Positions 16,670 to 25,830 of a DNA stretch of 64,000 nucleotides are shown piece after piece. The stretch comes from Arthrobacter sp. C2. Lineage in GTDB: Bacteria > Actinomycetota > Actinomycetes > Actinomycetales > Micrococcaceae. Position 1 is the stretch's first letter. Every line of letters starts with the position of its first letter. The notes beneath the pieces were generated by a model. The model did no database searches and was not told the origin of the DNA. It was given only the letters and a program-made list of their open reading frames with translations. Position numbers and translations under genes: made by a program. The DNA lies in contig CP042428.1 in the NCBI GenBank assembly GCA_024207135.1, forward strand, positions 4,402,001 to 4,466,000, given 5' to 3'.

Positions 16670-17973
16670 ACGGTTGGGGTGGGAGCCTGGCCCTCGTCCC
16701 CGAAGCGCTGGCGCAAGCGGCGGTTGCGAAGCCGGTCCAGCCGGTTCATGGCCGGGCCGGCGGAAACCCCGTGCACGAGAATGGAAAGCGCCACGACCAG
16801 CCCGATGAAGGCCCACAGCTCCTCGGCCTGGCCACCGAAGTCCCCTTCGGCCAGCGCATATCCGAGGTAGTACAGGGAGCCGATGCCGCGCACCCCGAAA
16901 AATGACAGCGCGATGCGGTCCCGGGGACCGGTCCCGCCCCCGGCAAGGCCGATGAGGCCCGCCGCCGGCCGGACCACCAAGAGGAAGGCCAATGCCACCA
17001 GCACTTCCCTCCAACCGATTCCGTGCAGCAGCCCGCGCGCGATGGCGCCCCCGAGCAGCACCAGGACGATGACCGTCAGCAGCCGTTCCAGCTGATCGAC
17101 GTAGTTGTGCAACACCCGGTGGTAACCGTGGGTGTGCTCCACGGCCCGGATGGTGACCGCACAGATGAAGACGGCAATGAAACCGTAGCCTTCAACCATC
17201 CCGGTCACCCCGTAGGCCAGGAAGACGGCAGCCAGCGCCACGAACCCTTCGGAATGCTCGGCCAGCCGGATGCTTCCATGCTTGGCCGAGAAGAAGATCC
17301 GCGCCAGCAGTTTCCCGGTCCCGAAGCCCAGCATCACCCCGATCCCGATCCGCCACAGCACGTCCACGGCAAACCACTGCGGAAACCATTGCGCCGGCGA
17401 CGCACCGAGGACGCTGAGGGAAATGGCCAGATACACGAAGGGGAATGCCAGCCCGTCATTCAGCCCTGCCTCGGAGGTGAGCCCGAAACGAACCTCGTCT
17501 TCCCGCTCGGCGCCGGCCTCGTCGTCCGCCGGTTCCCCGACCTGCACCTCGGACGCCAGGACCGGATCGGTGGGGGCAATAACAGCGGCAACCAAGACGG
17601 CGGCGGCCAGCCCGAGTCCCAGGCCCCACAGCCCCAAAAGGGCCAGACCCACCATGGACAGCGGCATCACCACACCGAGCATCCGCCAGGTCGTGGCCCA
17701 CCGCTTCCACCCCGGCGGACGATCGATGGCCAGGCCCGCGCCCATCAGCGAGACGATGACGCAGACCTCGGCCAGATGGGTGGTGAAGTCCGCGTACCTG
17801 ACCGGATCGGGGTCCGGCAGGTCCACCAGCAGGGTGAAGGCGGCCATCCCCGCGCCCAGGAAGACCAGCGGCATGGACACCGGGACGTTGCGCAACAGTC
17901 GCGGCAGCACCGCCGCGGCGAACACGGCCACGCCTGCGGCGGCAAAGACAATGCTGGGAGCTTCAAACACCAC
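16666..17973 (-). CDS. Cation:proton antiporter (NhaP/CPA1 type)
   Basis: The 435-residue integral membrane protein has about 12 hydrophobic segments. The conserved CPA1 features include APTDPVLASEVQVG, the ion-binding segment SEAGLNDGLAFPFVYLA, and SFFGVRGIGSLYYLGYAL. The family exchanges Na+ or K+ for H+ and helps control internal pH. It starts at 17973 and converges on the glucose dehydrogenase gene with a 4-base overlap. No partner subunit is nearby. Confidence 0.9.
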   Translation of the reverse strand: MVFEAPSIVFAAAGVAVFAAAVLPRLLRNVPVSMPLVFLGAGMAAFTLLVDLPDPDPVRYADFTTHLAEVCVIVSLMGAGLAIDRPPGWKRWATTWRMLGVVMPLSMVGLALLGLWGLGLGLAAAVLVAAVIAPTDPVLASEVQVGEPADDEAGAEREDEVRFGLTSEAGLNDGLAFPFVYLAISLSVLGASPAQWFPQWFAVDVLWRIGIGVMLGFGTGKLLARIFFSAKHGSIRLAEHSEGFVALAAVFLAYGVTGMVEGYGFIAVFICAVTIRAVEHTHGYHRVLHNYVDQLERLLTVIVLVLLGGAIARGLLHGIGWREVLVALAFLLVVRPAAGLIGLAGGGTGPRDRIALSFFGVRGIGSLYYLGYALAEGDFGGQAEELWAFIGLVVALSILVHGVSAGPAMNRLDRLRNRRLRQRFGDEGQAPTPTV

Positions 17974-18407
17974 GGGCCCTTCGCCTTGGCCACATCCTCG
18001 GGGCAGTTACTGGAACAAGTATCATTCAATCCCAGCCGCAAACGGTAGGGCCGCCCGGGATTTTCCGAGGGGAACACCGTGTCACGCTCAGGGGCGACAC
18101 TGGACCCGGTACGCGAAGGATCACCTGGACAGGGAGTATCCGTCTGGAGCCGTGTTTCCGCCCCACGAAGCGGGCAGCGACATGGGCAGGGATCGAGGAA
18201 GTCCCTGCGGATGGAACACCGATCAGGACGTGCGCCCCGGGAGCCCCGCCCCTTGGTGTGCCGGAGGGCATGGGTGCCCGGGGAGGAGGCCGGTCCGATC
18301 TCGGCAAGAGGCGCGCAGTGAACGCCACGGGCATGAATCGGGACGGGATGGTTACCGGGTGGTAATGTCCCTATATTCAATGGCGCAGCAACGGACAAGG
18401 AACCCTC
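17974..18407. other. No gene seen
   Basis: A 434-base divergent intergenic region between the antiporter and the NylB-like hydrolase. The short frames in it (for example 18079..18321 on plus) have no recognisable protein and no good start signals. It presumably holds promoters for both flanking genes. Confidence 0.45.
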
Positions 18408-19646
18408 ATGGACGACACACACCTGGACCACATTCCCGCAGGAGTGGACATGACCAGCTGGAAGCTTCCCGAGAACCTGCGCTGGTCCTTCCAACACATG
18501 GCCGACTTCCTGCCCACCGCGGTGATATCACGGGGTGAAGGGCCGGCGGCGCAGCTTCCGGCCGCCCACCGTGACCTGGATTCGGTGATGTTGGCCCCGG
18601 TCGTCGCCGGGGAAACGCCGGTGAGCGTGGGTTCGGTCATGGGCACGACCGAAACCGACGGGTGGATGTTCATGCATCGCGGCACGGTGCTGACCGAACA
18701 GTACTTCGGGGAGATGACGGCCGGCACCCCGCACCTGCTGATGTCCATGAGCAAGTCGTTGGTCGGCACGGTGGCGGGGGCCCTGTGCGATGCCGGGGTG
18801 CTCGATGACGGCGCGCAATTGACCGATTACCTGCCGGAGCTCGCCGAGACGGGCTATGCCGGGGCCACGGTGCGCCAGTTGCTCGACATGCGCTCGGGCA
18901 TAGATTTCTCCGAGAACTATCTGGACCCGAGCTCGGGGGTGCGGATGATGGAGCAGGCCATCGGATGGTCTTCCCTAAGTGCTCCCGGGCCCACGGGCGT
19001 GTACCCGTTCCTGCGTACCTTGGTGCGCAAGACCGCCCACGGCGGGGTATTCGAGTACCGCTCCTGCGAGACCGACATGCTCGGCTGGATCTGCGAGGCT
19101 GCGTCCGAGAAGCCCATGGCCACGTTGATGACCGAGTTGGTATGGGGCAAGCTGGGCGCCGAATCGGATGCCACCATGGGCATCGACCAGTTCGGCACAG
19201 GGATATTTGATGGCGGGATCAACGCCACGATGCGCGACATGGCCCGTTTCGGGTCCCTCTTCCTGAACGAGGGTCTCTCGCCGAACGGCGAACGGGTGCT
19301 CTCCACCGAATGGATCGCCCGGACGCTGGCCGGGGCACCGGACTCCCGCGATGCCTTTGCCGACAGCCCCGTGGACAACCTGATGCCCGGCGGGATGTAC
19401 CGGAACCAGATGTGGTTCCCGTACCCCGGCGACGATGTTGTGCTGTGCCTGGGCATCCACGGGCAGATGGTCTACATCAACCGTCCCGCCGAAGTCGTGG
19501 CGGTGAAAATGTCCAGCTGGCCGATGCCGCAGGACCCCGCCAGGCTCTTCCCCACACTGCGCGCCTTCGACGCCATCGCCGCGGCCCTCTTGGTGGAGGC
19601 CAACAGTGCATCACCGGCGGCGGTGGAACCCGCCGCAGCCGGCTGA
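18408..19646 (+). CDS. NylB-like serine hydrolase (beta-lactamase fold)
   Basis: The 412-residue product belongs to the class C beta-lactamase/esterase family. It has the SxxK motif in LLMSMSKSLVG, the second-box tyrosine in GGVFEYRSCETDMLGWICE, and the late CLGIHGQMVYI segment. The spacing and the YRSCETD motif resemble 6-aminohexanoate-oligomer hydrolase (NylB) of Arthrobacter, which cleaves linear amides. No signal peptide is visible, so it should be cytoplasmic. It lies beside a group of other amide-hydrolysing genes, which supports amidase or esterase action on a small molecule. Actual nylon-oligomer activity is not implied. Confidence 0.82.
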   Translation: MDDTHLDHIPAGVDMTSWKLPENLRWSFQHMADFLPTAVISRGEGPAAQLPAAHRDLDSVMLAPVVAGETPVSVGSVMGTTETDGWMFMHRGTVLTEQYFGEMTAGTPHLLMSMSKSLVGTVAGALCDAGVLDDGAQLTDYLPELAETGYAGATVRQLLDMRSGIDFSENYLDPSSGVRMMEQAIGWSSLSAPGPTGVYPFLRTLVRKTAHGGVFEYRSCETDMLGWICEAASEKPMATLMTELVWGKLGAESDATMGIDQFGTGIFDGGINATMRDMARFGSLFLNEGLSPNGERVLSTEWIARTLAGAPDSRDAFADSPVDNLMPGGMYRNQMWFPYPGDDVVLCLGIHGQMVYINRPAEVVAVKMSSWPMPQDPARLFPTLRAFDAIAAALLVEANSASPAAVEPAAAG

Positions 19647-19729
19647 CAAAACCTGACGCGGCTGGAAGCATCGGCAATCCTTGCCGCCGCACTCAGCCCG
19701 GCGACGTACTGGCATGTTCGAAACGAAGG

Positions 19730-19762
19730 CCGGTGGCCGCCCCTCGCAGGGGCGGCCACCGG
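19730..19762 (-). terminator. Hairpin shared by convergent ends
   Basis: A perfect 15-bp inverted repeat (CCGGTGGCCGCCCCT / AGGGGCGGCCACCGG) with a 3-base loop. It lies between the NylB-like gene and the truncated DJ-1 copy. Its equivalents follow the other DJ-1 copies. Confidence 0.6.
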
Positions 19763-19764
19763 TT

Positions 19765-20155
19765 TCAGCGAGCTGCCGTCGTTAGTGCTCGTGGTGTTCG
19801 TCGGCAGCCTTCTTGGCGGCCTTTTCGGCGTCCTTGCTCGGCGCGCAGCGCGTCGGCCTCGTCGTGTTCCTCGGCCTTCTCCTGGTGGATGACCTCAGCC
19901 AGGAGCTTCTCCATTTCCTTGGCCACGCGGGCCGCGGAAGCCGGGTTCTGGCCGGCCACCAGTCGTTCGTCCACCACGACGTTCTCCGTGAAGTTCTCCG
20001 CCGGCACGTGGGTGGCGCCCTGCTCCTCGAGCCGGTCCGCCAGGAGGAACGGGACGACCTTCTCCTTACCCACGGCAACTTCCTCCTCGTTGGTGAAGGC
20101 AGCAACCCTCCGGCCCTCGACGAGTCGGAACCCGTTGTCCAGTTCCACGTTCACC
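19765..20155 (-). pseudogene. 5'-truncated, frameshifted DJ-1/PfpI copy
   Basis: The minus strand encodes the C-terminal half of the 40123..40902 gene (VNVELDNGFRLVEGRRVAAF... TENVVVDERLVAGQNPASAA... MEKLLAEVIHQEKAEEHDE), nearly identical at the DNA level. It starts abruptly near 20155, where similarity ends, so the catalytic cysteine region (GAVCHGPAG) is absent. Near the end a one-base change turns ALRAE-KDAEKAAKKA into EQGRRKGRQEG. The native tail (KDAEKAAKKAADEHHEH) continues in the neighbouring frame. It cannot make a working protein. Confidence 0.85.
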
Positions 20156-20553
20156 CGTTGGCACGGCGGCGTATTGGTAGGTTTCAACTCGATGAAAGTT
20201 GCCGTGACGGAGCCCGGTTGGAAGAGGGCGGACCTCGACCCTGCGAGAAAATGTCATGGCGAGTCTGCATTCTCAGCCACCCTGTTTGTTGCCTGTGAAT
20301 TCATGCATGACGTCGCATGATTGGCACACTATTCGGGATGTGAGCGAAGGATATATATTGGCTCGGCCATTTTGAGTAACCGTCGTGGTTTTGACGCACA
20401 TCATCACGCCGCTACCCGCTTTGGAATCTCGACGTGAACCGGGGGATACGTCATTTGACCCATGACACAAGGCAATGTGCCCGGCAGACTGTATCTTCAC
20501 GCAACTACCATGGCATTCCCATTCCCAGCGGGATGCCACACGAGTGAGGATAC
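20156..20553. other. Upstream region of the deacetylase/C45 operon
   Basis: No gene is seen. It contains the operator-like site 20444..20463 and, just before 20554, the leader of the deacetylase gene. The left border is the breakpoint of the truncated DJ-1 copy. Confidence 0.5.
20444..20463. promoter_or_regulatory. Putative operator, site A
   Basis: GATACGTCATTTGACCCATG is an imperfect palindrome of the form NATACGTCA-N2-TGACNCATG, 91 bases before the deacetylase start. It matches the sites at 29507, 29577 and 33195, all next to the regulators and transport operons of this region. Confidence 0.55.
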
Positions 20554-21477
20554 ATGATGGTTTTGTGGCCGCAGGACAAGGATTTCGGCGCAAGCATTAC
20601 CTTTGATTTTGACGCCGAAGAGGTTTGGATCGGAGAGAACCCCGCGAATGCCAACCGTCCCGGAGTGCTTTCGCAGGGAGCCTATGGTCCGCGTGTGGGA
20701 GTGCCGTTGATCCTGGATCTGTTGGCTAAGCACGACGTGAAGGCAACCTTTTTCATTTGCGGCAAGGATGCCCTGCGCCATCCCGAGTCCGTTAGGGCGA
20801 TCTTGGCCAGGGGCCACGAAGTCGCTCACCACGGGCACTCACACACGAACCCCACTAAGCTCAGTCCCGCGGCAGAGCGCGCGGAATTGTACGACGGGCT
20901 GGCCGTGTTGCGGGACTTAGGTGCCGAGGTGACGGGATATCGGTCCCCCTCATGGGATTTCACGGACCAGACCCTTGATCTGCTTCAGGAAGCGAACTTC
21001 ACATACAGTTCCAACATGCTCAACGACATCCGCCCTTACCGCTACGAGAGCCACGATATCGTAGAGGTCCCCGTGTCGTGGATACTGGACGATGCCCCGC
21101 ATTTTTGGTTCGCCAATGACACCTGGGAAAAGACCATTCGCTCCACCCGCGAGGTACTCGAGGTGTGGCAGCCAGAGATTGAGGGCATTGCGGCACTGGG
21201 CGGACACGTCATGCTGACTTTCCACCCGATGATTTCCGGGCGCCCCTCGCGCCTGGCCATGCTCGAAAAGATCATCGTGGGACTAAAGGGGGCCGGCGCG
21301 TGGATTGGCACGGTACGGCAGACCGCCGAGCTGCTGGATGAAGACTCTCCGACCGGGACACTGTCCGCGGCCGAGGCCCCGACTTCGTTGCCCGCCCATT
21401 TGCTCCAGGCACCGGTGGACGAACCACATTTGGGCATCGCGGAGGTCGCTCTGGCAGGACGGAGCGGCCAGGCATGA
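20554..21477 (+). CDS. Polysaccharide deacetylase family (NodB-fold) amidohydrolase
   Basis: The 307-residue product has the NodB-homology motifs: SITFDFDAEE (catalytic and metal-binding Asp), EVAHHGHSHTNP (metal-binding His pair), TGYRSPSWDF, and the late GGHVMLTFHP. It has no signal peptide, so it is probably cytoplasmic and acts on a small N-acyl or cyclic amide, as PuuE-type allantoinases and imidases of this fold do, rather than on cell wall. The ATG at 20554 may alternate with the next codon (MM). Its stop overlaps the next gene's start (ATGA), so the two proteins are made together. Confidence 0.85.
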   Translation: MMVLWPQDKDFGASITFDFDAEEVWIGENPANANRPGVLSQGAYGPRVGVPLILDLLAKHDVKATFFICGKDALRHPESVRAILARGHEVAHHGHSHTNPTKLSPAAERAELYDGLAVLRDLGAEVTGYRSPSWDFTDQTLDLLQEANFTYSSNMLNDIRPYRYESHDIVEVPVSWILDDAPHFWFANDTWEKTIRSTREVLEVWQPEIEGIAALGGHVMLTFHPMISGRPSRLAMLEKIIVGLKGAGAWIGTVRQTAELLDEDSPTGTLSAAEAPTSLPAHLLQAPVDEPHLGIAEVALAGRSGQA

Positions 21478-22631
21478 AAACTGCAGGCTACCCGCGTATC
21501 CGGGTCAGTGGCGGCCCGTTTGAGCGCGGCGAGCAATACGGTTCCCTGGCCCGCCCGCAGGTGCACCATGCCCGCAACGGCTACGAGCGCTCCTTCGCCA
21601 GCAAGGGCGTGCCCTGGGCAGAAGCCGTCATCCATGCCCAGGGGTACGCTGAATCCATCCAGCGTTTCTTTCCGGATATCTGGGAAGAAATGCGCGGAAT
21701 CGCCATGGGCGCGAACCTGCCGTTCGAAGACATACTGGCGATGAATTGCCGCACCGAGATCCTCTGGCGAGCATTGGTCTCCTCGCACCAGATGGCGACG
21801 GGTCGGGCCGCCTCGTTGCGCGGCGTCGGGGAGTGCTCCTCCTTTGCGATCGCCCCGACGCACACGGCACTGGGCCACACTCTGATGGGCCAGAACTGGG
21901 ATTGGCTTGTGCATGGGTTCGATTCGGTTATCCTTCTGGAGGTTGAACGCGAGGATGGACCGAACTACGTCACCATCGTGGAAGCCGGGTTGCTGGCCAA
22001 GACGGTGATGAACGAGCACGGCATCGGCCTGGCAGTAAACACGCTTGTGACGAGCACTGACGGATCAACACCGGGTGTCCCGTTCCACGTGTTGCTGCGG
22101 GCGCTTGCAGATTGCGAACGAGTCTTTGATGCGGTGGAATTGCTGGCCTCCCATCCTAGGGCTTCCTCCGGAAACTACGTGCTGGGAGCCGCGGACGGGG
22201 CAATTCTGAATATTGAGACGGGGCCGGGGGACGCACGTAACATCAACATCCAGATTGCCAAACATGGCAAGACCTTCCACACCAACCACTTTTTGTATTC
22301 AGTGCAGGGCGGTTTCGACCTGGCTCCCGTGGCCATGTCGGATTCCTATGTGCGCCTGTCCCGGTTGCGCGAGTTGGTCGGCATCAAGGCACAGGCTGTC
22401 ACCGTCGCTGCCCTGGACCAGGCCCTGCGCGATCACACGGACGCCCCGGGTTCGATTTGCTGCCATCCCGATGGCCGATCGGATCCTGCGGCGCAGTGGT
22501 CGACGGTCATGTCTGTCGTCATGGATCTGGAAAACCGGGTGCTGCATCTGGCAGAAGGCAACCCCTGCCTGGCGCCTAGAAATGCTGTCGATTATGCCGA
22601 GTTTTTACAGCCAAACCTTGTGAAGGCATAA
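21474..22631 (+). CDS. C45 family peptidase / acyl-CoA:6-APA acyltransferase-like Ntn hydrolase
   Basis: The 385-residue product matches the C45 (penicillin acyltransferase-like) Ntn-hydrolase family. The expected nucleophile is the cysteine in GVGECSSFAIAPT, followed by GHTLMGQNWDW and later HTNHFLYS and SIICCHPDG-like segments (GSICCHPDG). Family members cut or transfer acyl groups on amides. In an active enzyme the chain would self-cleave just before that Cys. It is coupled by ATGA to the deacetylase-fold gene, suggesting consecutive steps on one substrate. Confidence 0.85.
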   Translation: MKTAGYPRIRVSGGPFERGEQYGSLARPQVHHARNGYERSFASKGVPWAEAVIHAQGYAESIQRFFPDIWEEMRGIAMGANLPFEDILAMNCRTEILWRALVSSHQMATGRAASLRGVGECSSFAIAPTHTALGHTLMGQNWDWLVHGFDSVILLEVEREDGPNYVTIVEAGLLAKTVMNEHGIGLAVNTLVTSTDGSTPGVPFHVLLRALADCERVFDAVELLASHPRASSGNYVLGAADGAILNIETGPGDARNINIQIAKHGKTFHTNHFLYSVQGGFDLAPVAMSDSYVRLSRLRELVGIKAQAVTVAALDQALRDHTDAPGSICCHPDGRSDPAAQWSTVMSVVMDLENRVLHLAEGNPCLAPRNAVDYAEFLQPNLVKA

Positions 22632-22914
22632 TCGTTCGCCTTCCCGTATCGCGTTTCCACTCACGCCCGCGGGAGTCGCAGATCCTTCAGGTTTAGTCTC
22701 CGTCGGGGGTGTCTAGACCGGCCAAGGTGCTGAACATTGAGGCAGTGGTGGTCCCTTTTGACTGGGTGCGTGCACGCTGTGAGCCTCGTTTCCCGTCTTC
22801 GGTGCCGCGATAACTTCGCAGGCCGCAGAAAACGACAGTGTTCTCCGAACCCTCACTCTCCAGGAACTCCACCACGGAGTGGGGATCCTGGGGAACCGGC
22901 CATGCAGCTTCAGG

Positions 22915-24654
22915 CTAGCGGTCAACGGCACCGTGCATTCCCGGAAACTGCAACCGGCTCATGGAACCAAACGGCGCTGGGCTGAGCACCACCGGTCCAT
23001 CCGGTTGGATTTGGCAGGTCAAAAGCGGCATCCCGATCGTAGGGTCGATGGTCCCGTCTGGGTAGCTGAGTGGCGACTGGCCGTCCTCTCCCAGATAGTA
23101 GGTTCCGTTGAGCCCGCGATAGAGGATCTCGCGCAGGGCCGCGCTCACTCCAGCACTATCGGTCCCTCCATTTTGGCGCCACGCGGTGGCCAATAGCTGG
23201 ACTTGGTCGTAGGCCGAGCTGGATTGCGCGGGCCCGGGTTCGACCCCGTAGCGGACCGCGTAGTTGCGCTGGAACGTGCGTGCGATGGCGGAATCGGTTC
23301 GGTTGGTCACCGAGCTCCACACCACACCGTTGGCAAGGTCCCCCAGCTGCTCCACAAACCGGGGGCTCGAGGCGGCATAGACATAGTGGACCAGTCCGGT
23401 GAAATTCGCTGCATGCAGCTGCCGCTGCAATTCCGCGATCTCGTCGGTGATGAAATGCGCCACGAGGATGACCTCGGCGCGGGACTCCACCAAACGCCGG
23501 GCCACTTCTTCCCAATCCGACTGCCGGAAGGGTGCGCTTTCGCGGCTGACAATGCTCCAGCCCACTGAAGCGACAGCGGGCTCGAAGCCGTTTCCACCGA
23601 TGTGTGCACTCGGCGTATCCATCTCTACCAGCGCCATCCGGCGTTCCTTGGGGTGATAGTTCCGCAATGTCCCGAGATCGCGCAGGAACCGCACAAACGC
23701 CATCGCGTAGTACTTTTCCGACGGGCATGTCTGGAACACCATTCCGTAACGTCGGGGATTGCTCCGGACCAGGTCCACGTGGCGCTCGAAAGTGTCAACG
23801 TGGAGAAAAGGCCTGCCGTAGTTGGCGGCCATCTCCAGCAGGAAGGGATTTTCGGCGCTCGAGTAGTGCGTGGTAATGGCATCGACTCCGGCATCGATGA
23901 GCCGCTGCATGGCGGCCCGGACAGCGTCGGGGTCATACAGGTCCGCGTCGGCAACAAGGTGTTCAAGGGAACGGCCTGCCACTCCTCCGTTGGCATTGAT
24001 CTCCTCGACGGCCAGCGCCGCTCCTCGAACCAGCTCCTCGCCCTCGTCGTTGGCCTGGCCGGTCAGGGACGCGAGCGTTCCGATCAAGATCGGTCGCGGA
24101 CCGTCGACCGTCTTTGAACCTGAAGGTATTCGCTGGGTCACGTCATCGACCATGCCGGCGAATCGTTCGACGCTCACGACGGAGATGTGCGCCACCCCGT
24201 CGATGCCTCCCGGCACCGGCAACGCAAGCAGGTGGCTGTCCACGACGAGCGAGGCCAGCCCTGCCCTGCTCACCTGGCCGAGCTTGTGCAGCAGCCGTTC
24301 CACCTGGGTGGACACGGTCCGACGGCTGGTTCCGAGCCGGTCCCCGATCTCCGGGTTGGACAGCCCGAGCGACAACAACGTCAGGACTTCGATTTCGCGC
24401 CGGGTGATGCCCTGTGGCAGTTCGGCCGGAACGGCGCGGATCAGCGCCCGTTCGTACTGCTCACCGCGCCGGCGGGTCCGTTCAACCACAACCGACAGCC
24501 ACGGTTCGGCGGCACGGTACAGGAACTGAACACGGTGGCGGTTCAGGAGGAGGAACCCGCGGGCGTAAGCCACCAGGTCTGGCGGCGGCGGACCACCGTG
24601 GACGGATTCGATCCGTCCACGGTGGTCGGTGAGGAACTCGAGTATTTGGGTCAT
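22915..24654 (-). CDS. LuxR-HTH fused to AmiC-like substrate-binding domain, regulator 1
   Basis: The 579-residue product has three parts. Residues 1-75 form a small domain of unknown type (LTDHRGRIESVHG, YARGFLLLNRHRVQFLYRA). Residues 81-140 are a LuxR-type HTH (ITRREIEVLTLLSLGLSNPE, IGDRLGTSRRTVSTQVERLL). Residues 188-579 are a type-1 periplasmic-binding fold of the UrtA/FmdD/AmiC kind (LIGTLASLTGQANDEGEELV, LAVEEINANGGVAG, TCPSEKYYAMAFVRFL, LNGTYYLGEDGQSPLSYPDG). There is no signal peptide, so the binding domain should sense a ligand in the cytoplasm. It is the last gene of the five-gene transporter operon (ATGA overlap with the deacetylase-like gene). A 592-residue paralog lies at 31387..33165. 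Confidence 0.85.
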   Translation of the reverse strand: MTQILEFLTDHRGRIESVHGGPPPPDLVAYARGFLLLNRHRVQFLYRAAEPWLSVVVERTRRRGEQYERALIRAVPAELPQGITRREIEVLTLLSLGLSNPEIGDRLGTSRRTVSTQVERLLHKLGQVSRAGLASLVVDSHLLALPVPGGIDGVAHISVVSVERFAGMVDDVTQRIPSGSKTVDGPRPILIGTLASLTGQANDEGEELVRGAALAVEEINANGGVAGRSLEHLVADADLYDPDAVRAAMQRLIDAGVDAITTHYSSAENPFLLEMAANYGRPFLHVDTFERHVDLVRSNPRRYGMVFQTCPSEKYYAMAFVRFLRDLGTLRNYHPKERRMALVEMDTPSAHIGGNGFEPAVASVGWSIVSRESAPFRQSDWEEVARRLVESRAEVILVAHFITDEIAELQRQLHAANFTGLVHYVYAASSPRFVEQLGDLANGVVWSSVTNRTDSAIARTFQRNYAVRYGVEPGPAQSSSAYDQVQLLATAWRQNGGTDSAGVSAALREILYRGLNGTYYLGEDGQSPLSYPDGTIDPTIGMPLLTCQIQPDGPVVLSPAPFGSMSRLQFPGMHGAVDR

Positions 24655-25760
24655 CGGCGGTGGTCTGGCACGTTTTTCACGAGCTCACCGGCCATGTCGA
24701 CGGCTTCCTTCTGCCAAGGTTCCAACTGAAGCTGCGGATAGTCGGCAAAGAATGCCATGTAGGGGTCTTCGACCCCCGATTCCAAGCCCGTCAATTCCTC
24801 AAGGACCGCCATGCCACAGAACGGGACATAGTGCGCCGAGTAGCCTCCCTCGTGGATGAACGCTATGCGACCGGCACAAAGTTCGGAAGCAGCGTCGATC
24901 ATCCGCCGGGACATGGCCCTGAACCCGTCACTGGTGACCACCATGCGGCCAAGCGGATCCGTGGCCGAGGCGTCGAAGCCGCTGCCGACGATGATGAGTT
25001 CGGGCTGGAAACGTTCCAAAGCCGGACCCACGACGCGCTCCAGGGCATCGAGGTAACCGCCGTCTCCCGTTCCCGCCGGCAGCGGGATGTTGATGGCGGT
25101 TCCCTCGGCGTCCGCACCGCCGTTCTCGCCGTGCATTCCGGAGTCCGTCGGGTAGAGCCTGTCTTGGTGCAGGGAAATCGTGAGGACGGCCGGGTCGTTC
25201 CAAAACACACTCTGTGTCCCGTTTCCGTGGTGCACGTCCCAGTCGACGATCGCGACCCGCGTGAGCCCGAATTCGTCCAGGGCGACCCGCGCGGCGATCG
25301 AGGTGTTGGCAAAGAGGCAGAAACCGCGGCCGCGGTCGGCTTCCGCATGGTGCCCGGCGGGGCGCACCAACGCGTAGGCGTTGTCCACCTCGCCGCGCAG
25401 CACGGCCCGAACCGCGCCTACGGCGGCACCTGCCGATAGCTTCGCGATCGACAGGCCCTGCGGGCCGAATTCCGCGCTCTCCCCGGCGTCTCCGCCGGTC
25501 TCGTTCATGTCCTCGAGACGTTGCAGGTACCCGGGGGTGTGCACCGCCAGGATCTCCTTGTCCGTCGCAGGGGCCGCATCCAACGCGACCATTTTCTTGT
25601 CGAACGCGCTGACCTGCACCAACGCCGCAAAGCGTCCCTTGGAGTCGGGCGAGTCGAAGGCCGTGTGGGGCTGGATGAAGCCCCCGGGCCGGAAGAAACC
25701 CGATCCATTGCCGGTGTTGTGCCAGTTGAAGGCCTCGTGCCAGATCCATCCGGTGCTCAT
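24651..25760 (-). CDS. Class II histone-deacetylase-like amidohydrolase
   Basis: The 369-residue product has the arginase/deacetylase fold. Its signatures are VRPAGHHAEADRGRGFCLFA, the zinc-binding VDWDVHHGNGTQSVFW, LHQDRLYPTDSG, and the late IHEGGYSAHYVPFCG. Bacterial members include acetylpolyamine and N-acetyl-amine amidohydrolases, removing an acyl group from an amine. The start at 25760 (MSTGWIWHE) follows GAAGGGCACGCAATC; the longer frame to 25919 has no similarity. It lies between the ABC permease gene and regulator 1 in one operon, so its substrate is probably what the transporter imports. Confidence 0.88.
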   Translation of the reverse strand: MSTGWIWHEAFNWHNTGNGSGFFRPGGFIQPHTAFDSPDSKGRFAALVQVSAFDKKMVALDAAPATDKEILAVHTPGYLQRLEDMNETGGDAGESAEFGPQGLSIAKLSAGAAVGAVRAVLRGEVDNAYALVRPAGHHAEADRGRGFCLFANTSIAARVALDEFGLTRVAIVDWDVHHGNGTQSVFWNDPAVLTISLHQDRLYPTDSGMHGENGGADAEGTAINIPLPAGTGDGGYLDALERVVGPALERFQPELIIVGSGFDASATDPLGRMVVTSDGFRAMSRRMIDAASELCAGRIAFIHEGGYSAHYVPFCGMAVLEELTGLESGVEDPYMAFFADYPQLQLEPWQKEAVDMAGELVKNVPDHRR

Positions 25761-25830
25761 GATTGCGTGCCCTTCTTTGCGTGAATTCTTGTGTTTCGGG
25801 GCTATGCGGCCCTCGAGGTATTTGAGACGG